DNA from: an uncultured Eubacteriales bacterium
Lineage (GTDB): Bacteria > Bacillota > Clostridia > Oscillospirales > Oscillospiraceae
Assembly: GCA_900549885.1 (NCBI GenBank)
Contig: URQA01000167.1
Location: 1-5,071 of the forward strand
DNA length: 5,071 nt
Reading direction: 5' to 3'
In this document: positions 1 to 4,745 of the stretch, piece after piece
Numbering within the stretch: position 1 is the stretch's first letter
How the letters are laid out: the number at the start of each line of letters is the position of its first letter
Notes under the pieces: generated by a model
Databases searched by the model: none
What the model saw: only the letters and a program-made list of their open reading frames with translations
Told to the model about the DNA's origin: nothing
Program-made: the position numbers and the translations under genes

Positions 1-1521
1 GGGGCCGACGGGGCCCTGGCCCTGGCCATCCTGAACGTTCTTTTTGAGGAGGACCTCTACGATCACGCCTTCTGTGAGAACTGGTGCCATGGCTTTGCTG
101 AACTCCGGCAGCGGTGCCGCCAGTGGACGCCGGAGCGGGTGGAGGCCATCACCTGGGTGAAGGCGGAGGACATCCGAGCCGCCGCCCGGCTCACCGCCTC
201 CCTCAAGCCCCTGTCCATGGAGTGGGGGTGCGCCATCGAGCAGTCTACCAACGCCTTCCACACCTGCCGCGCCATCTTCATGATCCCCGCCGTCACCGGA
301 AATTACGACGTGCCCGGCGGCTTTGTGGAGTCCATGGAGATCGCCCCCACGGAAAGCCCTCTCTTTGAACGGCTGAGCCCGGACATGGCAGCCAAGGGTC
401 TGCTGGGAGGTTATCCCCAGAACGACGGGCGCATGTCTCCCAAGCTGTTCGCCCACCCCTATCTGGTTCTGGATGCCATGAAAACAGGAAAGCCCTATCA
501 GATCCGGGGGCTGTTTTCCAATGCCAACAACACCCTCATCTCCGTGCCCGACAGCCGGCACACCTACGAGTGTCTCAAGTGCCTGGACTATTTCGTATAC
601 ATGGACTTTTTCATGACCCCAACTGCCCAGTTGGCGGACATCGTGCTCCCCGCCGCACTGTGGCCGGAGGTGGACTCCCTGTTCTGCATGCCGGAGTTTG
701 CCGACCAGGCCGTGCTGGCCATGCGGAAGGTGATCCAGGTAGGCCAGTGTTGGTCCGACCAGGACTTCATGCGGGAGCTGTGCCGCCGTATGGGGCTGGA
801 CTACGGTGCGGACAGCCAGGAGGAACTGCTCAACCAGTCCCTGGCGGAGATGGGCCGGCGCAGACCGGAGTACGCGGGGCTGACCTGGGAGCGTTTCAAG
901 GACCTGGGAGCCATCCAGCCCCAGCGGACGTATTATAATTACAAGCGCCGGGGCCGGTTTGACACCCCCACGGGCAAGTTTGAGCTGTGGTCCACCGTCA
1001 CGGAAAAGGCGGGGGGCGACCCACTGCCCACCTGGACCGAGGTGCCCGAGAGTCCGGTCAGCCGCCCGGACCTGGCGGAGCGATACCCCCTCATCCTCAC
1101 CACCGGCGGGCGTATCCAACCCTATTTCATCTCCAACAACCGACAGATCAAATCCCTGCGGCGGCAGGCGCCCTTCCCCATCGCCTCCCTCCACCCGGAC
1201 ACCGCGAAAGCGGCAGGCATCGCCGAGGGGGACTGGATTTGGATTGAGAATCAGCGAGGACGGGTCACCCAGAAGGCCCATCTGGAGCCGCTCATGGATC
1301 CCCGGGTGGTCAACGCTCAGATGGGCTGGTGGTACCCGGAGGCGGACGGACCGGGCTACGACTGGGACGTGTCCAACGTCAATGTGCTCACCTGCGGCGA
1401 CCGGCCCCACGACCCGGTGAACGGGGCCTATCAGCTCCGGGCCCTGCTGTGCCGGGTGTATCCAAATCCCGATGGCCGGGCCATCGAGGAGCGGTATCAG
1501 GTCTGGATGGAGAAGGGCTGA
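1..1521 (+). CDS. Molybdopterin-dependent oxidoreductase (acetylene hydratase-like / DMSO reductase superfamily), 5' truncated
   Basis: The frame is open from base 1 to a TGA at 1519-1521, giving 506 visible residues of a protein whose start lies upstream of the window. It begins inside the molybdopterin oxidoreductase domain (GADGALALAILNVL, the conserved stretch after the pterin-binding Gly-rich region) and continues with the family signatures WGCAIEQ (about residue 75) and VTGNYDVPGG (about 98-107). From about residue 362 (YPLILTTGGR) to the end it is the C-terminal molybdopterin-dinucleotide-binding domain, with the typical HPDTAKAAGIAEGDWIWIE and a late GWWYPE motif. Full-length relatives usually have about 700-780 residues, so roughly 200-270 N-terminal residues are missing, including any [4Fe-4S] cysteine motif and the Mo/W ligand. 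The family binds a bis-MGD molybdenum or tungsten cofactor; the substrate cannot be read from this part. The pattern is closest to the acetylene-hydratase-like/thiosulfate-reductase-like group, many members of which are uncharacterised. An internal ATG at 139 is in frame but is not the start. Confidence 0.9.
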   Translation, partial: GADGALALAILNVLFEEDLYDHAFCENWCHGFAELRQRCRQWTPERVEAITWVKAEDIRAAARLTASLKPLSMEWGCAIEQSTNAFHTCRAIFMIPAVTGNYDVPGGFVESMEIAPTESPLFERLSPDMAAKGLLGGYPQNDGRMSPKLFAHPYLVLDAMKTGKPYQIRGLFSNANNTLISVPDSRHTYECLKCLDYFVYMDFFMTPTAQLADIVLPAALWPEVDSLFCMPEFADQAVLAMRKVIQVGQCWSDQDFMRELCRRMGLDYGADSQEELLNQSLAEMGRRRPEYAGLTWERFKDLGAIQPQRTYYNYKRRGRFDTPTGKFELWSTVTEKAGGDPLPTWTEVPESPVSRPDLAERYPLILTTGGRIQPYFISNNRQIKSLRRQAPFPIASLHPDTAKAAGIAEGDWIWIENQRGRVTQKAHLEPLMDPRVVNAQMGWWYPEADGPGYDWDVSNVNVLTCGDRPHDPVNGAYQLRALLCRVYPNPDGRAIEERYQVWMEKG

Positions 1522-1535
1522 GGCGCTTGACTCGG

Positions 1536-1556
1536 CTCAAGGACTGCGTCCTTGAG
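1536..1556. terminator. Hairpin just after the molybdopterin gene, possible weak terminator
   Basis: Nine perfectly paired bases, CTCAAGGAC and GTCCTTGAG, close on a TGC loop 14 bases after the oxidoreductase stop. The run after it is GGGCTTTAT rather than a real U tract, so as an intrinsic terminator it is weak. A second small hairpin (AAAGGC-TTC-GCCTTT, 1567-1581) follows at once. It could instead be part of the intergenic repeat cluster. Confidence 0.4.
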
Positions 1557-1591
1557 GGCTTTATCTAAAGGCTTCGCCTTTGGGGATACGC

Positions 1592-1705
1592 TTTTCCGAC
1601 CCCATTTCTTTTGACAGCGCCAAAAGAAACGGTGTCGGACCGCCAAAGAAAAGCGCTGACTGGCCCTTTGGTGCGTCCCTCTGTTGACCGGCGCGCAGAG
1701 CAGGA
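1592..1705. repeat. Left arm of a 114-base inverted repeat flanking the regulator cassette
   Basis: This segment is the reverse complement of 2479-2592 over 114 bases without gaps, differing only at 1672 (T for C), 1683 (G for A) and 1698 (G for A). With a one-base gap the similarity continues outward through the AAAGGC/GCCTTT hairpin at 1567-1581, matching 2603-2618. Bases 1595-1639 form an internal stem of 19 positions with two mismatches and a seven-base loop (ACAGCGC); the arms carry TTTCTTTTG and CAAAAGAAA. The open frames crossing this DNA give the same peptide in both arms because the DNA is repeated, so they are not treated as genes. It may be a copy of a dispersed MITE-like or REP-like intergenic element. 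Confidence 0.85.
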
Positions 1706-1800
1706 TGCCTGAAGCGCCGCTTTCCGCTCGCCGCTCCACTGTGCTGTGTTTTGGTGCGAGCGGTCTACCGGACAGCGCCTGGCGGGATAGGACATCGACC

Positions 1801-2055
1801 TTATTCCTCTGCCATGGCTTCCATGGCTAAACGCAGGCCGAACCGAAGTCCGGCCCGGAAGTCAGCGGTCACCTCCCAGGCGGTACTGCTATAAAAGGCG
1901 TCGATGTACTCATTCAAAAAGCTGGAGCCCATAGTTTCCTCTAGTTTCCGCTCCAACTGGTTCCGTCGATGATCCGCCTCCCGCTGTTCCCTGTTCCTGG
2001 GCGGGAGGAGGCGCTCCGTCTCAACCATTGCCAGTTTTGCCATAAAACCGGACAT
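1801..2055 (-). CDS. Small DUF6809-like protein of unknown function
   Basis: An 84-residue protein read from ATG at 2055-2053 to TAA at 1803-1801. The start is chosen because a purine-rich AGGGGGA (about 2063-2069) sits about 8 bases upstream; a second in-frame ATG at 2043 has no good ribosome binding site. The first half is highly charged (Arg/Glu-rich, residues 12-40, probably helical). The C-terminal part has FLNEYIDAF (46-54) and FRAGLRFGLRLAMEAM (66-81), resembling the F-x-x-G-F-x-x-G-x-x-L-x-x-E ending of the DUF6809 family, small proteins common in Firmicutes and their prophages. There is no signal peptide or membrane segment. It is transcribed divergently from the XRE regulator at 2143 and is probably that regulator's target. 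The family name is recognised from pattern only; no function is known to me. Confidence 0.72.
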   Translation of the reverse strand: MSGFMAKLAMVETERLLPPRNREQREADHRRNQLERKLEETMGSSFLNEYIDAFYSSTAWEVTADFRAGLRFGLRLAMEAMAEE

Positions 2056-2067
2056 ACCAATTTCCCC

Positions 2068-2108
2068 CTATGATAATTTTGCAGATTTTTACTGCAAAAT
2101 TATCATAG
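2068..2108. promoter_or_regulatory. Perfect 17-base inverted repeat (candidate operator) between divergent genes
   Basis: The arms CTATGATAATTTTGCAG (2068-2084) and CTGCAAAATTATCATAG (2092-2108) are exact reverse complements around a seven-base ATTTTTA spacer. The AT-rich palindrome lies wholly between the minus-strand DUF6809-like gene and the plus-strand XRE gene. Dyads of this size are typical binding sites for dimeric XRE/Cro-type repressors, so autoregulation by the adjacent HTH protein is the simple inference. On the plus strand the dyad contains TTTGCA (2078-2083), 17 bases, then TATCAT (2101-2106), a possible promoter for the regulator. Confidence 0.7.
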
Positions 2109-2130
2109 CAGATATTATCTGCAAAGTCAA
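2102..2130 (-). promoter_or_regulatory. Predicted minus-strand promoter for the DUF6809-like gene, with a palindromic operator in its spacer
   Basis: Read on the minus strand, TTGACT (2130-2125) and TATGAT (2107-2102) are separated by exactly 17 bases; each matches the sigma-70/sigma-A consensus at five of six positions. Transcription would start near 2095, leaving a leader of about 40 bases that includes the ribosome binding site. The spacer contains the perfect odd palindrome GCAGATATTATCTGC (2108-2122). Its outer GCAGAT/ATCTGC sequences resemble the inner TTGCAG/CTGCAA of the larger dyad beside it, so a regulator bound here would block this promoter. Confidence 0.55.
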
Positions 2131-2142
2131 GGAGAATTTGCC

Positions 2143-2394
2143 ATGCTTCCATTCGATAAGGCCGCCTTTGGCGCAAAGCTGTACGCCCTGCGGAAAAACG
2201 CAAAGCTGTCTCAGGAAAAGGCGGCGGAGATATTGGGTGTCACCCATACGCAGATCAGCGACATGGAGAAGGGGAAGACCGGGACCACCCTGGATAAGCT
2301 GCTGATTTTGTGCGACTATTACAAAGTCTCATCCGACTACCTGCTGGGCATCACCGATGACCCCGCCTGGCGGGGACCTGCGGACGAGCCGTGA
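2143..2394 (+). CDS. XRE-family helix-turn-helix transcriptional regulator
   Basis: An 83-residue protein starting at ATG 2143, with AAGGAG at 2129-2134 eight bases upstream, and ending at TGA 2392-2394. It is almost entirely one Cro/C1-type HTH domain: FGAKLYALRKNAKLSQEKAA (9-28) leads into helix-turn-helix residues 23-44, where LGVTHTQISDMEKGK is the turn and recognition helix. The domain closes with LDKLLILCDYYKVSSDYLLGI (50-70), the usual fourth and fifth helices. A short tail (71-83, acidic and proline-rich) follows; there is no effector domain. It is most likely a repressor of itself and of the divergent DUF6809-like gene through the palindromes at 2068-2122. The pair lies between the two arms of a long inverted repeat, suggesting a small accessory cassette. 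An antitoxin-like role cannot be excluded, but the partner does not look like a known toxin. Confidence 0.9.
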   Translation: MLPFDKAAFGAKLYALRKNAKLSQEKAAEILGVTHTQISDMEKGKTGTTLDKLLILCDYYKVSSDYLLGITDDPAWRGPADEP

Positions 2395-2478
2395 CCTCCG
2401 CACCAGGCGCATGACCGAGGGCCCGTCTGAGTCCCACAACTGCCAGAAGAGCGGCAGCGGAAAGAGGTGCTTCGTGTG

Positions 2479-2592
2479 TCCTGCTTTGCGCGCCGGTCAA
2501 TAGAGGGACGCGCCAAAGGGCCAGTCAGCGCTTTTCTTTGGCGGTCCGACACCGTTTCTTTTGGCGCTGTCAAAAGAAATGGGGTCGGAAAA
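2479..2592. repeat. Right arm of the 114-base inverted repeat flanking the regulator cassette
   Basis: This is the reverse complement of 1592-1705 with three substitutions. It contains the mirrored 19-position hairpin at 2545-2589. With the left arm it brackets 773 bases that contain only the XRE regulator and its divergent partner. No target-site duplication was recognised at the outer edges and no transposase lies in the window, so a non-autonomous element or two independently inserted copies of a dispersed repeat remain equally possible. Confidence 0.85.
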
Positions 2593-2626
2593 ACACGTCC
2601 CTCAAAGGCGCAGCCTTTGGCTTTTG

Positions 2627-2654
2627 CCTTCTTTTCGCACGAGCGAAAAGAAGG
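2627..2654. repeat. Perfect 12-base-pair hairpin (CCTTCTTTTCGC stem)
   Basis: CCTTCTTTTCGC (2627-2638) and GCGAAAAGAAGG (2643-2654) pair completely around an ACGA loop. No T run follows on the plus strand; on the minus strand the downstream bases are GCAAAAGCC, also not a U tract. It is therefore more likely an intergenic repeat hairpin than a Rho-independent terminator, although it could attenuate read-through between the regulator cassette and the MATE gene. Confidence 0.6.
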
Positions 2655-2673
2655 TCGCCGTCAGGCGAAACCT

Positions 2674-2743
2674 AACCGTTTCCTTTGGCGCATATAAAAG
2701 AAATGGTTTTTAGAAAACTCGTTTCCAAAGGCGAAGCCTTTGG
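2674..2743. repeat. Degenerate further copy of the intergenic hairpin module
   Basis: Bases 2674-2708 form an imperfect stem (AACCGTTTCCTTT against AAAAGAAATGGTT, one G-T pair and one mismatch). After 16 bases comes a perfect eight-pair hairpin, CCAAAGGC-GAA-GCCTTTGG (2725-2743). The same order, a TTTCTTTTG-type hairpin followed by an AAAGGC/GCCTTT hairpin, occurs at 2545-2619 in the same orientation and at 1567-1639 in the opposite one. This is therefore a third, diverged copy of a compound repeat unit. Its end lies 44 bases before the MATE start codon and might affect expression or mRNA stability of that gene. Confidence 0.6.
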
Positions 2744-2787
2744 TCTTTCGCCTCTTGCCCAGAGAGGCGTGTGAAAGGAGAAACACG

Positions 2788-4191
2788 ATGACAGAACCAT
2801 CCTCTCTAGCCCGGCAGCGCCGCCTGCCCCGGCTGTGGCATCTGACCTGGCCGGCGATTTTGGAACAGCTGCTGGGCATGACCGTGTCCTTTGCCGATAC
2901 CGCCATGGTGGGTTCCCTGGGGGCCAGCGCGACTGCCGGGGTGTCGGTGGTGGCTTCCTCCATTTGGCTCATCAACGGCATTATGGCCGGGGTGGGGGTG
3001 GGATATTCCGTCCAGGTGGCCAACGCCGTGGGGGCGGAGGACCACGCCCTGGCCCGGAAAGTCATCCGCCAGGGGGCGCTGGCGGTGGCGGTGCTGGGCA
3101 TCTTCGCCCTGGCGGTGATGGAGCTGCTGGCCCCCTTCATTCCCCGCTGGCTGGGGGCGGAGCCTGAGGTATATCCCCTGGCGGTGACCTATCTGCGGAT
3201 GTACTGCCTGGGACTGCCCTTCGCCACGGCCCTGGCGGTGTTTTCCGCCATCATCCGCTGCACCGGAGACACCAGGACGCCTCTGTTCCTCAACGGGCTG
3301 GCCAACGTGGTGAACATCGTGCTCAACTACCTGCTCATCTATGACACGCGATCCTGGTACGGTGGGCTGACCATGCCTGGCGCGGGCCTGGGCGTGGGGG
3401 GCGCGGCCCTGGCCTCTGCCCTATCCCTGACCCTGTCGGGGGTGCTGGTGTTGCGCACGGTGTTCTGGAACCGCCGCCGGCCCGTATCCCTCTGCCCGGA
3501 GGAGGGATACCGCCCAGACGGGGCGGTGATCCGGACCGCCCTGCTGCTGGGCCTGCCCTATATCGGGGAGCGGGTGACCATCAACTTGGGCCAGATCCTC
3601 ATGACCTCCATGGTGGCCCATGTGGGCACCGTGGCCCTGGCGGCCAACCACATCGCCACCACTGTGGAAGGGATGTGCTATCTGCCGGCCTACGGCGTGT
3701 CCTTTGCCGCCACCGCCCTGGTGGGCCAGGCGGTGGGGGCCAGGAGCCGGGAGGATGCCTCATCCTATGGAAAGCTGGCGGGAGGAATGGGCTTTCTCAT
3801 GTGTTTGGGCACCGGGGCGCTCATGTTCCTGGTGGCTCCGCTGGTATCCGGGCTGTTCACCCCGGATGGAGACGTGGTGGCCCTCACCGCCCGGGTGCTG
3901 CGTATCGTGGCGTTTTCCGAACCGTTCTTCGGCCTGTCCATTGTTATGTCCGGCGCTCTCCGAGGGGCTCGTGACGTGGCCTTTCCCATGGGAGTTGCCC
4001 TGGGGTGCATGTGGGGGGTACGGGCGACCATCGCCCCCCTGCTCATCTTCGGCTTCCACTGGGGGCTGGAGGCAGTGTGGCTGGCCATGGCTTTGGATCT
4101 GACCTGCCGGGGCGTATTGTGCGCCCTGCGCTGGCGGAGCGGCCGGTGGACCCGCCGGGCAGGCCTTACGGAATCTCAGCTTTCCCCTTGA
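2788..4191 (+). CDS. MATE family efflux transporter (NorM/DinF-like)
   Basis: A 467-residue integral membrane protein with the length and alternating hydrophobic pattern of the 12-helix MATE family. These cytoplasmic-membrane antiporters expel cationic drugs or metabolites in exchange for Na+ or H+. The start ATG at 2788 is preferred over an in-frame TTG at 2740 because AAGGAG (2775-2780) lies seven bases before it and the TTG falls inside a repeat hairpin. Family landmarks are WPAILEQLLGMTVSFADTAMVG (21-42, helix 1), RCTGDTRTPLFLNGLANVVNIVLNY (157-181), GLGVGGAALASALS (200-213), ALAANHIATTVEGMCYLPAYGVSFAATALVGQAVGA (283-318, second half repeat) and SGALRGARDVAFP (388-400). It ends with a basic tail. 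The gene is very GC-rich and intact. No linked regulator or second transporter gene indicates its substrate, which cannot be inferred here. Confidence 0.94.
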   Translation: MTEPSSLARQRRLPRLWHLTWPAILEQLLGMTVSFADTAMVGSLGASATAGVSVVASSIWLINGIMAGVGVGYSVQVANAVGAEDHALARKVIRQGALAVAVLGIFALAVMELLAPFIPRWLGAEPEVYPLAVTYLRMYCLGLPFATALAVFSAIIRCTGDTRTPLFLNGLANVVNIVLNYLLIYDTRSWYGGLTMPGAGLGVGGAALASALSLTLSGVLVLRTVFWNRRRPVSLCPEEGYRPDGAVIRTALLLGLPYIGERVTINLGQILMTSMVAHVGTVALAANHIATTVEGMCYLPAYGVSFAATALVGQAVGARSREDASSYGKLAGGMGFLMCLGTGALMFLVAPLVSGLFTPDGDVVALTARVLRIVAFSEPFFGLSIVMSGALRGARDVAFPMGVALGCMWGVRATIAPLLIFGFHWGLEAVWLAMALDLTCRGVLCALRWRSGRWTRRAGLTESQLSP

Positions 4192-4216
4192 TTTTTCTCT
4201 GGCCTTCTGATAGGAT
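4188..4216 (+). promoter_or_regulatory. Possible promoter for the rubredoxin gene
   Basis: TTGATT (4188-4193) and TAGGAT (4211-4216) are separated by 17 bases, each matching four of six consensus positions. The element overlaps the MATE stop codon and would start transcription near 4223, about 27 bases before the rubredoxin ATG. Co-transcription from MATE across the 58-base gap is the alternative, since no terminator hairpin lies between the genes. Confidence 0.35.
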
Positions 4217-4249
4217 GGAGCCATCTTGATACGAAGGAAGTGTGCAAGC

Positions 4250-4402
4250 ATGAAATACGTCTGCGTGTGCGGCTATGAGTACGACCCTGCGGTGGGAGAT
4301 CCCGATGGCGGCATCGCCCCTGGCACCCCCTTTGAGGACATCCCCGATGACTGGGTGTGCCCGGTGTGCGGACTGGGCAAGGACGCCTTTTCCCCCGCGT
4401 GA
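4250..4402 (+). CDS. Rubredoxin with a shortened C-X-C first metal-binding motif
   Basis: A 50-residue protein from ATG 4250 to TGA 4400-4402, with AAGGAAG (4234-4240) nine bases upstream. It is unmistakably rubredoxin-like: GDPDGGIAPGTPFEDIP (16-32), DDWVCPVCGLGKDAF (33-47), and the aromatic residues Y3, Y9, Y11, F28, W35 and F47 of the hydrophobic core. Rubredoxins hold one iron through four cysteines and carry single electrons in the cytoplasm, often to oxygen- or peroxide-reducing enzymes in anaerobes. The second pair is normal (C37-P-V-C40). The first reads Y-V-C5-V-C7-G-Y, one residue shorter than the usual C-x-x-C-G-Y. The frame is otherwise intact, so this is an in-frame one-codon loss or a real subfamily variant. 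It sits downstream of the MATE gene without an obvious functional link. No partner redox gene is visible. Confidence 0.92.
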   Translation: MKYVCVCGYEYDPAVGDPDGGIAPGTPFEDIPDDWVCPVCGLGKDAFSPA

Positions 4403-4434
4403 CCATACGCCGGGGATCCATTCCGAGGTAATGC

Positions 4435-4472
4435 AAAAAGTGACCTGGGCTGCAGCCCAGGTCACTTTTTTT
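4435..4472. terminator. Strong bidirectional intrinsic terminator between convergent genes
   Basis: A perfect 16-base stem (4435-4450 with 4455-4470) closes on TGCA. Its GC-rich core is GTGACCTGGGC/GCCCAGGTCAC, with A5 on the left and T7 (4466-4472) on the right. It therefore works as a hairpin plus U tract in both directions, ending the rubredoxin transcript from the left and the XRE transcript from the right. The minus-strand regulator's last three codons lie in the A/T flank and its stop codon is inside the stem. Confidence 0.93.
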
Positions 4473-4665
4473 GAAAGTCTTTTCCCGTAATAAGGTAATC
4501 AATGGAGACATTAAAGTATTCAGACATTTTAACCAGCATGGCCAGCGTAGGTTCCCGCCTGCCATTTTCGTAGTGAGAGAGGGCTTCCCTGGTGATATGA
4601 AGGTCCATGGCTACTTTTTGCTGGTTCAGATGTTTTTCCTTACGGATCTCCCGCAAACCAATCAT
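4462..4665 (-). CDS. Small XRE-family helix-turn-helix repressor
   Basis: A 67-residue protein read from ATG 4665-4663 to TGA 4464-4462. The ATG is preferred over an upstream TTG at 4683 because AGAGG (about 4674-4678) is placed as its ribosome binding site and because homologous domains start at this point (M-I-G-L-R-E-I-R-K). It is a single Cro/C1-type HTH domain: residues 4-22 (LREIRKEKHLNQQKVAMDL), then HITREALSHYENGRREPTL (23-41) as turn and recognition helix, then LVKMSEYFNVSIDYLITGK (44-62). No effector domain is present. It diverges from the zinc-ribbon gene at 4746, with GTAAC/GTTAC repeats between them that are the likely operators. Codon use is more AT-rich than in the MATE gene, in line with an acquired segment. 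Its 3' end overlaps the shared terminator. Confidence 0.9.
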   Translation of the reverse strand: MIGLREIRKEKHLNQQKVAMDLHITREALSHYENGRREPTLAMLVKMSEYFNVSIDYLITGKDFQKK

Positions 4666-4676
4666 ATCACCACCTC

Positions 4677-4705
4677 TTGACAATAGAGTAACATTTTGTT
4701 ACACT
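4677..4705 (+). promoter_or_regulatory. Near-consensus promoter of the zinc-ribbon gene
   Basis: A perfect -35 TTGACA (4677-4682) is followed after 17 bases by TACACT (4700-4705), a four-of-six -10 box preceded by an extended TGT. Transcription would begin near 4712, about 34 bases before the ATG at 4746. The -35 box abuts the ribosome binding site of the minus-strand repressor, so the two genes share control DNA. No comparably clear minus-strand promoter was found. Confidence 0.6.
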
Positions 4706-4726
4706 GTGGATGTTACGTTTTGTTAC
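4688..4726. promoter_or_regulatory. GTAAC/GTTAC operator-like repeats
   Basis: Four copies of one five-base word are packed into 39 bases: GTAAC (4688-4692) and GTTAC (4698-4702) form an inverted pair with five bases between, and GTTAC recurs at 4712-4716 and 4722-4726. The longer word TTTTGTTACA occurs exactly at 4694-4703 and 4718-4727. The first pair overlaps the spacer and -10 box of the plus-strand promoter, and the second covers the predicted start site, so occupancy would shut the promoter off. The adjacent XRE protein is the obvious candidate binder. Confidence 0.6.
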
Positions 4727-4745
4727 ATTGAGAGGAGGACGCGGT

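Larger units (their letters stand above)
2395..2787. other. Gene-free stretch of repeats and hairpins between the XRE regulator and the MATE gene
   Basis: No credible gene is seen in these 393 bases. Bases 2395-2478 show nothing recognisable. The rest holds the right arm of the inverted repeat (2479-2592), a CAAAGGC-GCA-GCCTTTG hairpin (2603-2619), a 12-base perfect hairpin (2627-2654), and a degenerate second copy of the same hairpin module (2674-2743). The MATE ribosome binding site AAGGAG (2775-2780) is at the end. A 76-residue frame through 2467-2697 exists only because the repeat lacks stops in that frame. I could not identify a convincing MATE promoter here; TATAAA at 2693-2698 lacks a good -35 partner. 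Confidence 0.6.

Noticed and set aside
1565..1795. Minus-strand open frame of 76 codons overlapping the left repeat
   Set aside because: Its peptide matches the one from the frame at 2467-2697 only because both lie in the inverted repeat; it has no convincing ribosome binding site and crosses hairpins. Frames like this are probably spurious gene calls in dispersed intergenic repeats.
2143..2394. Toxin-antitoxin system formed by the XRE gene and the DUF6809-like gene
   Set aside because: The genes are divergent rather than an overlapping operon, and the partner shows no known toxin motif (RelE, HipA, HigB or Zeta).
2467..2697. Plus-strand open frame of 76 codons in the right repeat
   Set aside because: It covers the right repeat arm and the hairpin DNA beyond it, with no start signal and low-complexity basic peptide; better explained as a stop-free repeat.
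1536..2743. CRISPR array or tRNA-like structure in the hairpin-rich region
   Set aside because: The repeats are inverted or irregularly spaced with no uniform spacers, and none folds as a cloverleaf.
2740..2787. Upstream TTG start extending the MATE protein by 16 residues
   Set aside because: The TTG lies in a repeat hairpin with no ribosome binding site, while ATG 2788 has AAGGAG at ideal spacing and gives the normal MATE N-terminus.
2661..3140. Minus-strand open frame of 159 codons
   Set aside because: It is antisense to the start of the MATE gene, and GC-rich codon bias there leaves the opposite frame open by chance. It has no recognisable domain.
3760..4251. Minus-strand open frame of 163 codons antisense to the MATE gene's 3' half
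   Set aside because: The sequence is low complexity (Pro/His/Gln/Gly-rich), a typical shadow of a GC-rich membrane protein gene.
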